From: Microbacterium hydrocarbonoxydans
Lineage (GTDB): Bacteria; Actinomycetota; Actinomycetes; Actinomycetales; Microbacteriaceae
Reading direction: 5' to 3'
DNA: 64,000 nucleotides
NCBI RefSeq assembly: GCF_904831005.1
Contig: NZ_LR882982.1
Coordinates: 2,046,001-2,110,000, forward strand
Below, piece after piece: positions 16,483 through 24,705 of this stretch. Positions within the stretch are counted from its first letter, which is position 1; each line of letters opens with the position of its first letter. The translations under genes and the position numbers were made by a program. Below the pieces are notes generated by a model. The model did not search any database, was not told the origin of the DNA, and saw only the letters and a program-made list of their open reading frames with translations.

Positions 16483-17469
16483 TCAGCTCGCCCAGGCGAG
16501 TAGCCGGTCGAGTCCCCACGTGGTGACGATCCTCGATGCGGGGACGCCCGCACGCTCGGCCCGTTCGGCTCCGTGATCGAGCAGCGAGAGCTGTCCCGGC
16601 GCATGCGCGTCCGAGTCGATGGAGAACAGACAGCCCGCCTGCAAGGCGATCGCGATCAGGTCGTCGGGTGGATCCTGGCGTTCAGGGCGGGAGTTGATCT
16701 CGACCGCGACTCCGTTCTCCGCGCATGCCGCGAAGACCCTCGCGGCATCGAACTGCGACTCCGGACGAGTGCCTCGCTCCCCCTGCACGAGACGCCCCGT
16801 GCAGTGGCCGAGCACATTGACCCGCGGATTCGACACGGCGGCGAGCATCCGCGCGGTCATCGGACGAGACTCCATGCGCAGCTTCGAATGGACGGAGGCG
16901 ACGACGATGTCGAGCTCACCGAGCAGTGCGTCTTCCTGATCCAGAGCACCGTCCTCCAGGACGTCCACCTCGATGCCCGCCAGAAGGGCGAAGCCCTCCC
17001 CCGACTCGGCACGAACGAGGGGCATCTGCTCGCGCAACCGCTCCGCGGAGAGCCCGCGCGCGACCCGGAGACGGGGTGAGTGGTCTGTGATCGCCTGGTA
17101 CTCGTGGCCGAGCGCACGTGCGGCCTCCGCCATCACGCTGATCGGCGTCGTCCCGTCGGACCATTCCGTGTGGGCATGAAGATCGCCGCGCAGCTTCGCC
17201 CTGAGCGCGGACATGCGCTCCGGCTCCACGTCGCCGCGCAGCTCCACCAGATAGTCGGGAACCTCGCCGTTCTGAGCCTGGCGGATCACTGCGAAGGTCG
17301 ACTCTCCGATCCCCTTCGCGGCGCGCAGCCTGGTCGGGTCGGAACGCACATCGTCCGGCAGCTGCTGCAGCGTCGCCGCTGCCTGCCGGAATGCTTTCGC
17401 CCGATAGCGCGATGCGCGCTCGCGCTCCAGGAGCGAGGCGATCTCGAGCAGCGCGGCGACGGGATCCAT
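16483..17469 (-). CDS. HhH plus PHP-domain metal-dependent phosphoesterase
   Basis: A 328-residue protein. The first ~100 residues resemble the N-terminal domain of family X polymerases: helical repeats and a helix-hairpin-helix (LRAAKGIGESTFAVIRQA). The rest is a PHP phosphoesterase with the metal-binding motifs DLHAHTEWSDG, ITDHS, EVDV, VASVHSKL, LGHCTG and SDAH. It is therefore like PolX with the polymerase core missing; such proteins are often annotated as histidinol phosphatase, which the HhH domain argues against. A DNA 3'-end or phosphate-trimming role is plausible but unproven. The ATG lies eight bases after the trpD stop codon, so the two are co-transcribed. Confidence 0.85.
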   Translation of the reverse strand: MDPVAALLEIASLLERERASRYRAKAFRQAAATLQQLPDDVRSDPTRLRAAKGIGESTFAVIRQAQNGEVPDYLVELRGDVEPERMSALRAKLRGDLHAHTEWSDGTTPISVMAEAARALGHEYQAITDHSPRLRVARGLSAERLREQMPLVRAESGEGFALLAGIEVDVLEDGALDQEDALLGELDIVVASVHSKLRMESRPMTARMLAAVSNPRVNVLGHCTGRLVQGERGTRPESQFDAARVFAACAENGVAVEINSRPERQDPPDDLIAIALQAGCLFSIDSDAHAPGQLSLLDHGAERAERAGVPASRIVTTWGLDRLLAWAS

Positions 17470-17477
17470 CACATCTC

Positions 17478-18542
17478 CTATACGGCGGCCAGTTCGCGAC
17501 TCACACCGATCCACTCGTCGAGCTTCGCGAGCGCCCGACCGTCGTCCACCGCGGCACCAGCACGCTCGTATCCCTCGCGCAGTCTCTCGAGGATCGGGCG
17601 CTGCACCTGGGCCGCATCCTGCGACAGCTCGTACGCCACGATCCCGGCTGCCGCGTTGAGGAGCACGATGTCGCGCACAGCACCGCTCTCACCCGCGAGA
17701 GTCCGTCTGAGGATCTCGGCGTTGTGGTCGGGCGTGCCTCCGATCAGGTCCGCCAGGTCGGCGACCGGGATGCCGAGGTCACGGGGATCGAGATCGTGCT
17801 CGTGGATGTCACCTCGCGTGACCTCCCAGATGCGACTGTGCCCGGTGGTGGTGAGCTCGTCGAGACCGTCGTCGCCGCGGAAGACGAGCGCCGTCGCCCC
17901 GCGCGTGCGGAAGACGCCCGTGATCAGCGGCACGCGCTCGAGCTGAGCGACGCCGACCGCGTTCGCCTCAGCGCGGGCCGGGTTGCACAGCGGGCCGAGC
18001 ATGTTGAACACCGTCGGCACCCCGAGCTCTGCGCGCACCGCACCGGCATGCTTGAAGCCGGGGTGGAACGCGCCTGCCCAGGCGAAGGTGATGCCGGTCC
18101 GGTCGAGGATCGATGCGACGGATGCCGGATCGAGCGTGAGCTCGAGACCCAATGCGCTCAGCACGTCTGACGAACCCGACGACGAGCTCGCCGCCCGGTT
18201 GCCGTGCTTGACCACCGGCACTCCGGTCGCGCCGATGATCACCGCGGCGGTCGTGGAGACGTTCACGGTTCCCACCCGGTCGCCGCCCGTGCCGACGATG
18301 TCGAGCACGTCAGGAGACACGGGAAGGGGAACGGCCGCCTCGAGGATCGCGTCGCGGAAGCCGACGATCTCGTCGATGGTCTCGCCCTTCGCACGGAGGG
18401 CGACCAGGAAACCCGCGAGCTGCGCCTCGGTGACCTCGCCACGCATGATGCGACGCATCGCCCAGGTCGACTCCCAGACGCTGAGGTCGCGACGCTCCAG
18501 AAGAGTGGTGAGCACGTCGGACCAGGTCAGTGAATCAGCCAT
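17478..18542 (-). CDS. trpD: Anthranilate phosphoribosyltransferase
   Basis: TrpD transfers phosphoribose from PRPP to anthranilate, the second step of tryptophan synthesis. The 354-residue enzyme has DIVGTGGDRVGTVNVST (PRPP pocket), VPVVKHGNRAASSSSGSSD (substrate loop), FAWAGAFHPGFKHA and FNMLGPLCNPA. The other trp genes are not nearby. The ATG has no ribosome site; TAGGAT sits seven bases before it, suggesting a leaderless transcript. No leader peptide with Trp codons or attenuator hairpin is visible in the 192-base gap to the divergent ctaE. The PHP gene follows directly. Confidence 0.96.
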   Translation of the reverse strand: MADSLTWSDVLTTLLERRDLSVWESTWAMRRIMRGEVTEAQLAGFLVALRAKGETIDEIVGFRDAILEAAVPLPVSPDVLDIVGTGGDRVGTVNVSTTAAVIIGATGVPVVKHGNRAASSSSGSSDVLSALGLELTLDPASVASILDRTGITFAWAGAFHPGFKHAGAVRAELGVPTVFNMLGPLCNPARAEANAVGVAQLERVPLITGVFRTRGATALVFRGDDGLDELTTTGHSRIWEVTRGDIHEHDLDPRDLGIPVADLADLIGGTPDHNAEILRRTLAGESGAVRDIVLLNAAAGIVAYELSQDAAQVQRPILERLREGYERAGAAVDDGRALAKLDEWIGVSRELAAV

Positions 18543-18549
18543 GTGTGCG

Positions 18550-18555
18550 ATCCTA
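18550..18555 (-). promoter_or_regulatory. Candidate -10 element of trpD (leaderless)
   Basis: TAGGAT on the minus strand, seven bases before the ATG. The same hexamer and spacing precede nrdR. Confidence 0.5.
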
Positions 18556-18652
18556 TCGGCGCAGGGAAAACGTGCAGACTCTTCCGCACGCGGCGTCATG
18601 CATGCGGCATCGCCCATTTCCCGCGGATTCACCGAGGATTCGCAGTGTTTTC

Positions 18653-18671
18653 TTAGGGTTGCCTAAGTCAA
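18653..18671 (+). promoter_or_regulatory. Iron-box-like motif upstream of ctaE-qcrCAB
   Basis: TTAGGGTTGCCTAAGTCAA matches 14 of 19 positions of the DtxR/IdeR iron box as I recall it (TTAGGTTAGSCTAACCTAA). It is centred about 73 bases before the ctaE start. A related sequence precedes ctaC. The regulator is inferred only from resemblance. Confidence 0.4.
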
Positions 18672-18723
18672 AACAGGGGCATCCGGGGGCTGTCGGTGCG
18701 AGAATCACGCCCGAGGATCGGCC

Positions 18724-18729
18724 ATAATG
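18724..18729 (+). promoter_or_regulatory. Candidate -10 element of ctaE
   Basis: CATAAT, five bases before the GTG start at 18735, consistent with a leaderless transcript. The following GGAAGA is too close to the GTG to be a good ribosome site. Confidence 0.4.
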
Positions 18730-18734
18730 GAAGA

Positions 18735-19388
18735 GTGACGACCTCAGCGACGTATGCCCCGGCGGCAAGAACGATCAAGCGCCCCAACCCGGTAGCTGTC
18801 GGCACCATTGTGTGGCTCGGCAGCGAGGTGATGTTCTTCGCGGGACTCTTCGCGATCTACTTCACTCTCCGCAGCACCTCCCCCGAGCTCTGGGCCGACC
18901 GCACCGAACTGCTGAACGTCCCGTTCGCGTTCGTGAACACGGCCATCCTCGTGCTCTCCTCGTTCACGTGCCAGATGGGCGTGTTCGCGGCTGAGGACCT
19001 GCAGCCGTACCGCATCGCGAAGGGCCAGAAGAACGGCACCGGTCGTCGTCGTCTGTTCGGCTGGGGCATGGTCGAGTGGTTCTTCCTCACCTTCGCCCTC
19101 GGCGCGATCTTCGTCTCCGGACAGGTATGGGAGTACGCGCAGCTCGTCGCAGAGGGCATGCCGATCAGCGCAGACTCCTACGCATCGGCGTTCTACCTGA
19201 CCACCGGGTTCCACGCACTGCACGTCACCGGCGGACTCATCGCGTTCCTGCTCGTCATCGGACGCGCATACGCCGTCAAGAATTTCCGGCACAAGGAGGC
19301 GACCTCCTCGATCGTGGTGTCCTACTACTGGCACTTCGTCGACGTCGTCTGGATCGTGCTGTTCGTCGTTATCTACTTCCTGAAATAA
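18735..19388 (+). CDS. ctaE: Cytochrome c oxidase subunit III
   Basis: Subunit III of the aa3 oxidase that reduces oxygen. The 217 residues have about five membrane helices, with the family elements [28 protein letters not shown] (conserved His-containing helix) and [21 protein letters not shown] at the end. The actinobacterial form lacks the first two helices of the mitochondrial protein. The GTG at 18735 gives the protein [13 protein letters not shown]. ctaE is the first gene of ctaE-qcrC-qcrA-qcrB, the usual actinobacterial arrangement that links oxidase assembly to the bc1 complex. Confidence 0.96.
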   Translation: MTTSATYAPAARTIKRPNPVAVGTIVWLGSEVMFFAGLFAIYFTLRSTSPELWADRTELLNVPFAFVNTAILVLSSFTCQMGVFAAEDLQPYRIAKGQKNGTGRRRLFGWGMVEWFFLTFALGAIFVSGQVWEYAQLVAEGMPISADSYASAFYLTTGFHALHVTGGLIAFLLVIGRAYAVKNFRHKEATSSIVVSYYWHFVDVVWIVLFVVIYFLK

Positions 19389-19408
19389 GAGCGGAGCTGA
19401 TCCCCGAG

Positions 19409-20212
19409 ATGGCACGAGAGAAGAAGCGCCGTTCGAACGGTCGTCGCAGCCCCCTGGCAGCGGTGGCCCTCATCGGAGCAGGACTCATGATCACCGGCGC
19501 CGTGTACGCCGGCGCATCGGCCGCGTTCGCCGCGACCGACACCCCGACAGCTGCGGAGAGCACGCTCACGGTCGAAGACGGCGAGAAGCTGTTCCAGGCC
19601 AACTGCGCGACCTGCCACGGCCTCGACCTGCAGGGCACGGCGAACGGACCCAGCCTCTACGGCGTGGGCGAGCTCGCCACCGAGTTCCAGCTCTCGACGG
19701 GGCGCATGCCTCTTCAGATGCAGGGACCGCAGGCGCCGCAGAAGGAGCCGCAGTTCACCGAGGAGCAGATCCTCGCGATCTCCTCGTTCGTGCAGGAGTC
19801 GGCCCCCGGCCCCACCTTCCCCGACGATCACATCCTCGACGGACAGGGCGATGTCGCGAACGGTGCTGAGCTGTTCCGCGTCAACTGCGCGATGTGCCAC
19901 AACGTCGCCGCCGCGGGTGGTGCCCTCACCGAGGGCAAGTACGCACCCGCACTGACCGAGACCAGCGCGCTGCACATGTATGCCGCAATGGTCACGGGCC
20001 CCCAGAACATGCCGGTCTTCGGCGACATGAACCTGTCGGACGAAGACAAGCGCGACATCATCTCGGCGCTGCTGTACCAGCAGCAGTCCGTGCAGATCGG
20101 CGGATTCTCGCTCGGTTCGCTCGGGCCCGTGTCCGAGGGCCTGTTCGTCTGGATCTTCGGAATCGGCGCGCTCGTCGCCATCACCGTGTGGATCACGGCG
20201 AAGTCCAACTGA
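19409..20212 (+). CDS. qcrC: Diheme cytochrome c subunit of the bc1 complex
   Basis: QcrC replaces both cytochrome c1 and soluble cytochrome c, wiring the bc1 complex directly to the aa3 oxidase. The 267-residue protein has an N-terminal signal/anchor helix (about 15-40), two c-type heme sites CATCH (66-70) and CAMCH (160-164), and a C-terminal membrane anchor (about 238-262). Methionine ligands are likely in the MPLQMQGP and MPVFGDM segments. The ATG lies 20 bases after the ctaE stop codon. It is followed by qcrA after a 36-base gap that carries a good ribosome site (GAGGAG). Confidence 0.96.
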   Translation: MAREKKRRSNGRRSPLAAVALIGAGLMITGAVYAGASAAFAATDTPTAAESTLTVEDGEKLFQANCATCHGLDLQGTANGPSLYGVGELATEFQLSTGRMPLQMQGPQAPQKEPQFTEEQILAISSFVQESAPGPTFPDDHILDGQGDVANGAELFRVNCAMCHNVAAAGGALTEGKYAPALTETSALHMYAAMVTGPQNMPVFGDMNLSDEDKRDIISALLYQQQSVQIGGFSLGSLGPVSEGLFVWIFGIGALVAITVWITAKSN

Positions 20213-20248
20213 CGCTTAATCATCGAAGAGGAACGTACGAGGAGCACC

Positions 20249-21325
20249 ATGGCACACGACGACGACTCGCAGGCTCTTGACAGGGCCTACCAGCCCTCTC
20301 CGGGGCTGGGTGTCGCAGTCAGCGATCCCGTGCAGAACCCTGGGCTGCCGCCGCACCGCGCGCGGATGACCGACAAGGACCCGCGCGCCGAGAAGGCTGC
20401 GGAGCGCACGGTCTACACCCTGTTCTACCTCTCGCTGGCAGGAAGCATCTGGGCGGTCGCCGCCTACATGCTGTTCCCCATCGAGAGCGGCGCGCTCATC
20501 GACATCCGTCAGAACAACCTCTTCATCGGTCTCGGCATCTCGCTCGCACTGCTCGCGATCGGAATCGGCGCGATCCACTGGTCCAAGGCGCTGATGAGCG
20601 ACAAGGAGCACATCGAGCACCGCCACCCCACCCGGGGCAAGGAATCGACGCGAGAGGCCGTGATCGAGGCGTTCGCCACGGCGAACGAGGAGTCCGGATT
20701 CGGGCGACGCACGATGATCCGCAACTCGCTGTTCGCGGCGATCGTGGCATCGATCATCCCCGGTGTCACACTGTTCCGCGGTCTTGCTCCGCACAGCACC
20801 CCGGACGACCCCACAGCGGGTGAGCCGGTCACGCTTCTCAAGCACACCATGTGGGAGAAGGGTGCGCGCCTGGTGCGCGATCCCGACGGCACACCGATCC
20901 GCGCTGCGGACGTCACCCTCGGATCCGCGTTCCATGTGATCCCCGAGGACCTCGCCGAGCTCAGCCACCACGACGGCTACCTCGAGGAGAAGGCCAAGGC
21001 GATCGTGCTGATGATGCGCCTGCGCCCTGAGCAGCTGATCGAGGCCGAGGACCGCAAGGACTGGTCGTACGACGGCATCGTCGCGTACTCGAAGGTCTGC
21101 ACGCACGTCGGATGCCCTGTGGCGCTGTACGAGCAGCAGACGCATCACCTCCTCTGCCCCTGCCACCAGTCGCAGTTCGACGTCACGGATCACGCTAAGG
21201 TCATCTTCGGACCGGCCGCGCGTCCGCTGCCGCAGCTGCCCATCACCGTCGACGACGAGGGCTACCTCGTCGCACGCAGTGACTTCACCGAGCCCGTCGG
21301 CCCGAGCTTCTGGGAGCGCCATTGA
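20249..21325 (+). CDS. qcrA: Rieske iron-sulfur subunit of the bc1 complex
   Basis: QcrA oxidises menaquinol and passes an electron to QcrC through a 2Fe-2S cluster. The 358 residues include three membrane helices in the N-terminal two thirds, the actinobacterial form rather than the single-helix bacterial one, and the Rieske cluster motifs CTHVGC (284-289) and CPCHQS (303-308). GAGGAG precedes the ATG at a good distance. The stop codon overlaps the TTG start of qcrB, so these two subunits are translationally coupled. Confidence 0.96.
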   Translation: MAHDDDSQALDRAYQPSPGLGVAVSDPVQNPGLPPHRARMTDKDPRAEKAAERTVYTLFYLSLAGSIWAVAAYMLFPIESGALIDIRQNNLFIGLGISLALLAIGIGAIHWSKALMSDKEHIEHRHPTRGKESTREAVIEAFATANEESGFGRRTMIRNSLFAAIVASIIPGVTLFRGLAPHSTPDDPTAGEPVTLLKHTMWEKGARLVRDPDGTPIRAADVTLGSAFHVIPEDLAELSHHDGYLEEKAKAIVLMMRLRPEQLIEAEDRKDWSYDGIVAYSKVCTHVGCPVALYEQQTHHLLCPCHQSQFDVTDHAKVIFGPAARPLPQLPITVDDEGYLVARSDFTEPVGPSFWERH

Positions 21326-23136
21326 GCACCGCAACGCTGTCCAAAGAGGACAAGGACAACAAGGCGCCTCTCGGCGGCCGATTCGTCGGCGCCGCGTCGA
21401 ACTACATCGACGAGCGCACCAGCATCTCCGGCTTCGTCAAGGAGCTCGGACGCAAGATCTTCCCCGACCACTGGTCGTTCATGCTGGGCGAGATCGCGCT
21501 GTGGAGCTTCGTCGTCGTGTTCCTCTCCGGAACCTTCCTGACGTTCTTCTTCCAGGCCTCGATGGTCGAGACGCACTACACGGGCGCGTACGCCCCGATG
21601 CGCGGCATCGAGATGTCGGCGGCACTCGAGTCGTCGCTGCACATCTCGTTCGACCTGCGCGGCGGGCTGCTGGTCCGTCAGATCCATCACTGGGCCGCTC
21701 TGGTCTTCGTGGCCGGCATCGGCGTGCACATGCTGCGAGTGTTCTTCACCGGAGCATTCCGCAAGCCGCGTGAGCTCAACTGGGTGATCGGCTTCGTGTT
21801 GTTCGTTCTGGCGATGGCCGAGGGCTTCACCGGCTACTCGCTCCCCGACGACCTGCTCTCGGGCAACGGTCTTCGCATCATCGACGGCATGATCAAGGGC
21901 ATCCCGCTGATCGGCACCTGGACCTCGTTCCTCCTCTTCGGCGGCGAGTTCCCGGGCACCGACATCGTCGGCCGCCTCTACACGCTGCACATCCTGCTGC
22001 TGCCGCTGCTCGTCATCGGCCTGATCGTCGTGCACCTCATGCTGATGATCGTCAACAAGCACACGCAGTTCGCCGGTCCCGGCCGCACGAACGACAACGT
22101 CGTGGGCTACCCGATGATGCCGGTCTACATGTCGAAGATGGGCGGCTACCTGTTCATCGTCTTCGGCACCATCGTGCTGATCGCGACGTTCTTCCAGATC
22201 AACCCGATCTGGAACTACGGTCCGTACGACCCCTCCCCCGTCTCCGCCGGTACGCAGCCTGACTGGTACATCGGATTCGCGGACGGTGCTCTGCGTCTCG
22301 CTCCCTCGAACCTCGACGTGGTCTTCCTCGACCGCACCTGGTCGTTCGGAATCCTGCTGCCGCTGGTCGTCCTCGGTCTGTTCATCGTGCTCGTCGCGAT
22401 CTACCCGTTCATCGAGGCGTGGGTCACCGGCGACAAGCGCGAGCACCACATCGCACAGCGTCCGCGCAACGCGGCGACCCGCACCGCCATCGGCGTGGCC
22501 GGAGTCATCTTCTACGCCGTGCTGTGGGCCGCTGCATCGTCCGACCTCATCGCCACGCATTTCATGCTGACGATGGAAGGCGTGATCCACACGCTGCAGG
22601 CGCTGCTGTTCGTCGGACCGGTTCTCGGCTACTTCGTGACGAAGCGCATCGCTATCGCGCTGCAGAAGAAGGACCGAGAGATCGTCCTGCACGGCTTCGA
22701 GTCCGGACGCATCGTGCGACTCCCCGGTGGTGAGTTCATCGAGGTGCACCAGCCCGTCGACAAGTACGACCGCTGGAAGCTCATCGATGTCGACGGATAC
22801 GAGCCGCTCGTGGTTCGCCCGAATGCGAAGGGTCGCATCTCGTGGACCGAGAACCTGCGGTCTTCCATCTCGCGCTGGTTCTTCGAAGACCGTCTCGCTC
22901 CGCTCACTCAGGCAGAGATCGAGGCAGCAGATGCACACCAGCACCACGTCACGGCCCAGAACGATGAGACCGAAGCTGCCGAGATCCAGGGCGCTCACGA
23001 GCGCGCAGGTGCTCCCGACGCTCCGCTCACCGTCAGCGAGACCCATGTCGACGAGACGGCGAACACTCCCAGCACGGTCATCTCGACCGAGCCGGTGAAG
23101 AAGCCTCGTAAGAAGAAGTCGGAGGAGAGCGAGTAA
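21322..23136 (+). CDS. qcrB: Cytochrome b subunit of the bc1 complex
   Basis: QcrB carries the two b hemes and the quinol sites. The 604-residue protein has a canonical cytochrome b core of eight helices with the heme-binding histidines in LLVRQIHHWAALVFVAGIGVHMLRVFF and LYTLHILLLPLLVIGLIVVHLMLM. After the last helix comes an extension of about 160 residues, ending in an acidic stretch and a very basic end (KKPRKKKSEESE). A C-terminal extension is normal in actinobacteria, though this one looks long. The start codon is TTG, overlapping the qcrA stop. A strong hairpin follows the gene. Confidence 0.95.
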   Translation: MSTATLSKEDKDNKAPLGGRFVGAASNYIDERTSISGFVKELGRKIFPDHWSFMLGEIALWSFVVVFLSGTFLTFFFQASMVETHYTGAYAPMRGIEMSAALESSLHISFDLRGGLLVRQIHHWAALVFVAGIGVHMLRVFFTGAFRKPRELNWVIGFVLFVLAMAEGFTGYSLPDDLLSGNGLRIIDGMIKGIPLIGTWTSFLLFGGEFPGTDIVGRLYTLHILLLPLLVIGLIVVHLMLMIVNKHTQFAGPGRTNDNVVGYPMMPVYMSKMGGYLFIVFGTIVLIATFFQINPIWNYGPYDPSPVSAGTQPDWYIGFADGALRLAPSNLDVVFLDRTWSFGILLPLVVLGLFIVLVAIYPFIEAWVTGDKREHHIAQRPRNAATRTAIGVAGVIFYAVLWAAASSDLIATHFMLTMEGVIHTLQALLFVGPVLGYFVTKRIAIALQKKDREIVLHGFESGRIVRLPGGEFIEVHQPVDKYDRWKLIDVDGYEPLVVRPNAKGRISWTENLRSSISRWFFEDRLAPLTQAEIEAADAHQHHVTAQNDETEAAEIQGAHERAGAPDAPLTVSETHVDETANTPSTVISTEPVKKPRKKKSEESE

Positions 23137-23152
23137 CATCGCCCCTTCCCGC

Positions 23153-23187
23153 ATGAAGGCCCTGTCCAGTTCGGACAGGGCCTTCAT
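23153..23187. terminator. Terminator after qcrB
   Basis: A perfect 15-base inverted repeat (arms 23153-23167 and 23173-23187) with loop AGTTC, 16 bases past the qcrB stop codon. No long T-run follows. Confidence 0.75.
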
Positions 23188-23229
23188 CGTGTCCGGGTGG
23201 CTCTCAAGTCGACGTGGAAGGATCGTGCC

Positions 23230-23643
23230 ATGAGCTCAGCAGTCAAACTCATCCGATCCGCCGACCTCGCAGCCGCCCCCTACGCCTACGCGGCCACCGC
23301 TCCGGCCGGCTCCCGACTCATCTTCCTTGCCGGCGCCTGCCCGCTCGAGGACGACGGCACCACCACTGCCCCCGGCGATTACGCCGCACAGGCGTCACGA
23401 TGCCTGGAGACGCTCGACATCGCGCTGCGCGCCAGCGGCGCCACCATCGCCGATGTCATCAGCACACGGGTTCTGGTGGCTTCGTCGTCTCAGGCTGATC
23501 TGGTCACGGCGTGGGACGTCATTCACGAAGCATTCGCAGCGCATGACGTACCGAGTACCCTGATGGGCGTCACCGTGCTGGGCTACGACGACCAGCTGGT
23601 GGAGATCGAAGCGATCGCTGCAGTCGCGGAGGCGGCCCGATGA
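23230..23643 (+). CDS. RidA-family (YjgF) reactive-intermediate deaminase
   Basis: RidA proteins hydrolyse reactive enamine/imine intermediates released by PLP enzymes. The 137-residue protein has the fold's core pattern, FLAGACPLEDDGTTTAPGDYAAQASRCLETLDIALRASG, then DVISTRVLVAS and a C-terminal strand VEIEAIA. The typical arginine that binds the substrate carboxylate is probably Arg in STRVLV. GGAAGGA precedes the ATG. The next gene starts within its stop codon (ATGA), so RidA and the acetyltransferase are made together. Confidence 0.85.
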   Translation: MSSAVKLIRSADLAAAPYAYAATAPAGSRLIFLAGACPLEDDGTTTAPGDYAAQASRCLETLDIALRASGATIADVISTRVLVASSSQADLVTAWDVIHEAFAAHDVPSTLMGVTVLGYDDQLVEIEAIAAVAEAAR

Positions 23644-24143
23644 GCGTTGCGATCAGGCCGGCCACGTCTGAGGACGCGGAGATCCTGAACGTCATCGAGA
23701 CCCAGGCCGACGCGCTCTTGATCGACAGCCTGGGGGCGCCGGAATGGCCCCCGGCGGCGAACGGATCCGAACGCCTCGCCGAACCGGGATTCGTCCTCGT
23801 ACTCGAAGAGTCCGGCACGCCCTCTCCCGTGGGTTTCGTCCACGTCCTGGATGCCGACGGTCATGCGCACCTCGAGCAGCTGTCTGTGCTTCCCACCTCG
23901 GGGCGTCAGGGATTCGGACGCCGCCTCGTGCGCGCCGCACTCGATGAGGCACGCGACCGGGGGTACACGCGGATGACTCTGAGGACATACGCGGAGATCC
24001 CCTGGAACGCACCCTTCTACTCGTCGTACGGCTTTCTCGAGAGCATCCCCGAGACGTCGTTCCAGCGCGGCCTCGTGCACACGGAGAGCGCCCTCGGCCT
24101 CGACCGATACGGACGCCGCATCCAGATGACGGCGGAGCTCTGA
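23640..24143 (+). CDS. GNAT-family N-acetyltransferase
   Basis: A 167-residue single-domain acetyltransferase. It opens with IRPATSEDAEIL and has the acetyl-CoA loop LEQLSVLPTSGRQGFGRRLVRAALDEARDRGYTRMTLRTY, with the Q/RxxGxG/A variant QGFGRR, then the C-terminal NAPFYSSYGFLE. The acceptor is not evident. Coupling to RidA by a four-base overlap suggests a metabolite-repair or amine-detoxifying pair, which is inference. Confidence 0.87.
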   Translation: MSVAIRPATSEDAEILNVIETQADALLIDSLGAPEWPPAANGSERLAEPGFVLVLEESGTPSPVGFVHVLDADGHAHLEQLSVLPTSGRQGFGRRLVRAALDEARDRGYTRMTLRTYAEIPWNAPFYSSYGFLESIPETSFQRGLVHTESALGLDRYGRRIQMTAEL

Positions 24144-24216
24144 GCCTGCCGTCCACATTGGCGGAATCCATTCCGCCGACGTCCGGATGACGAGGGCGGA
24201 CGCTCACACTGCTTCC

Positions 24217-24222
24217 TAGGCT
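24217..24222 (+). promoter_or_regulatory. Candidate -10 element of the rhodanese gene (leaderless)
   Basis: TAGGCT, six bases before the ATG at 24229. The same hexamer and spacing precede the DAHP synthase gene. Confidence 0.45.
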
Positions 24223-24228
24223 GGGGGC

Positions 24229-24648
24229 ATGCTCGATCGCACTGACTACTACGCCGCAAAGCTCGCCTACGAGACCGATGCGAGTGATGTGTACGCCGCT
24301 CTCCACGCCCGAGAAGACCTCGTCGTCATCGACGTGCGCTCAGAGGAGGCGTGGGCGCAGGGGCGCGTCGCAGGGGCGACGCACATGCACTACAGCGAGA
24401 TCGCAAGTCGCGCTGCTTCCGAGATCCCCCTCGACGCCTCCGTCGTGGTCTACTGCTGGAGCCCGGGGTGCAACGCCGGCGCGAAGGGCGCTCTCGAGTT
24501 CGCACGGCTCGGCTATGCCGTCCGCGAGATGATCGGCGGGTTCGAGTACTGGGTCAGGGAGGGCTATCCCGTGGAGGACGCGGACGGCGTCCACCGCCGG
24601 CCCGTCGATCCCCTGACGGGCATCGCCCGCATCCGCACTCGCGCGTAG
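24229..24648 (+). CDS. Rhodanese-like domain protein
   Basis: A 139-residue single-domain sulfurtransferase candidate. VVIDVRSEEAWAQGRVAGATHMHYSEI is the conserved N-terminal part, and the active-site loop is VVVYCWSPGCNAGAKGA. There are two cysteines in that loop: by alignment with rhodaneses the first (VVYC) is the catalytic persulfide-forming residue. The protein closes with GGFEYWVREGYPVE. The sulfur donor and acceptor are unknown. It sits alone between the RidA/GNAT pair and the converging ctaF gene and shares a hairpin terminator with the latter. Confidence 0.88.
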   Translation: MLDRTDYYAAKLAYETDASDVYAALHAREDLVVIDVRSEEAWAQGRVAGATHMHYSEIASRAASEIPLDASVVVYCWSPGCNAGAKGALEFARLGYAVREMIGGFEYWVREGYPVEDADGVHRRPVDPLTGIARIRTRA

Positions 24649-24663
24649 GCGCAGACATGCAGA

Positions 24664-24693
24664 AAGCCCCTGGGAGGGAGATCCCAGGGGCTT
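24664..24693. terminator. Bidirectional terminator between rhodanese gene and ctaF
   Basis: AAGCCCCTGGGA and TCCCAGGGGCTT form a perfect 12-base stem with a six-base loop, placed between two converging stop codons. Confidence 0.75.
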
Positions 24694-24705
24694 CCGGCGC
24701 GCAGG

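Noticed and set aside
21262..23187. Open reading frame of 641 codons on the minus strand antisense to qcrB
   Set aside because: Same shadow signature (very Asp/Glu/Arg/His-rich, no domains); qcrB on the other strand has the heme-binding helices.
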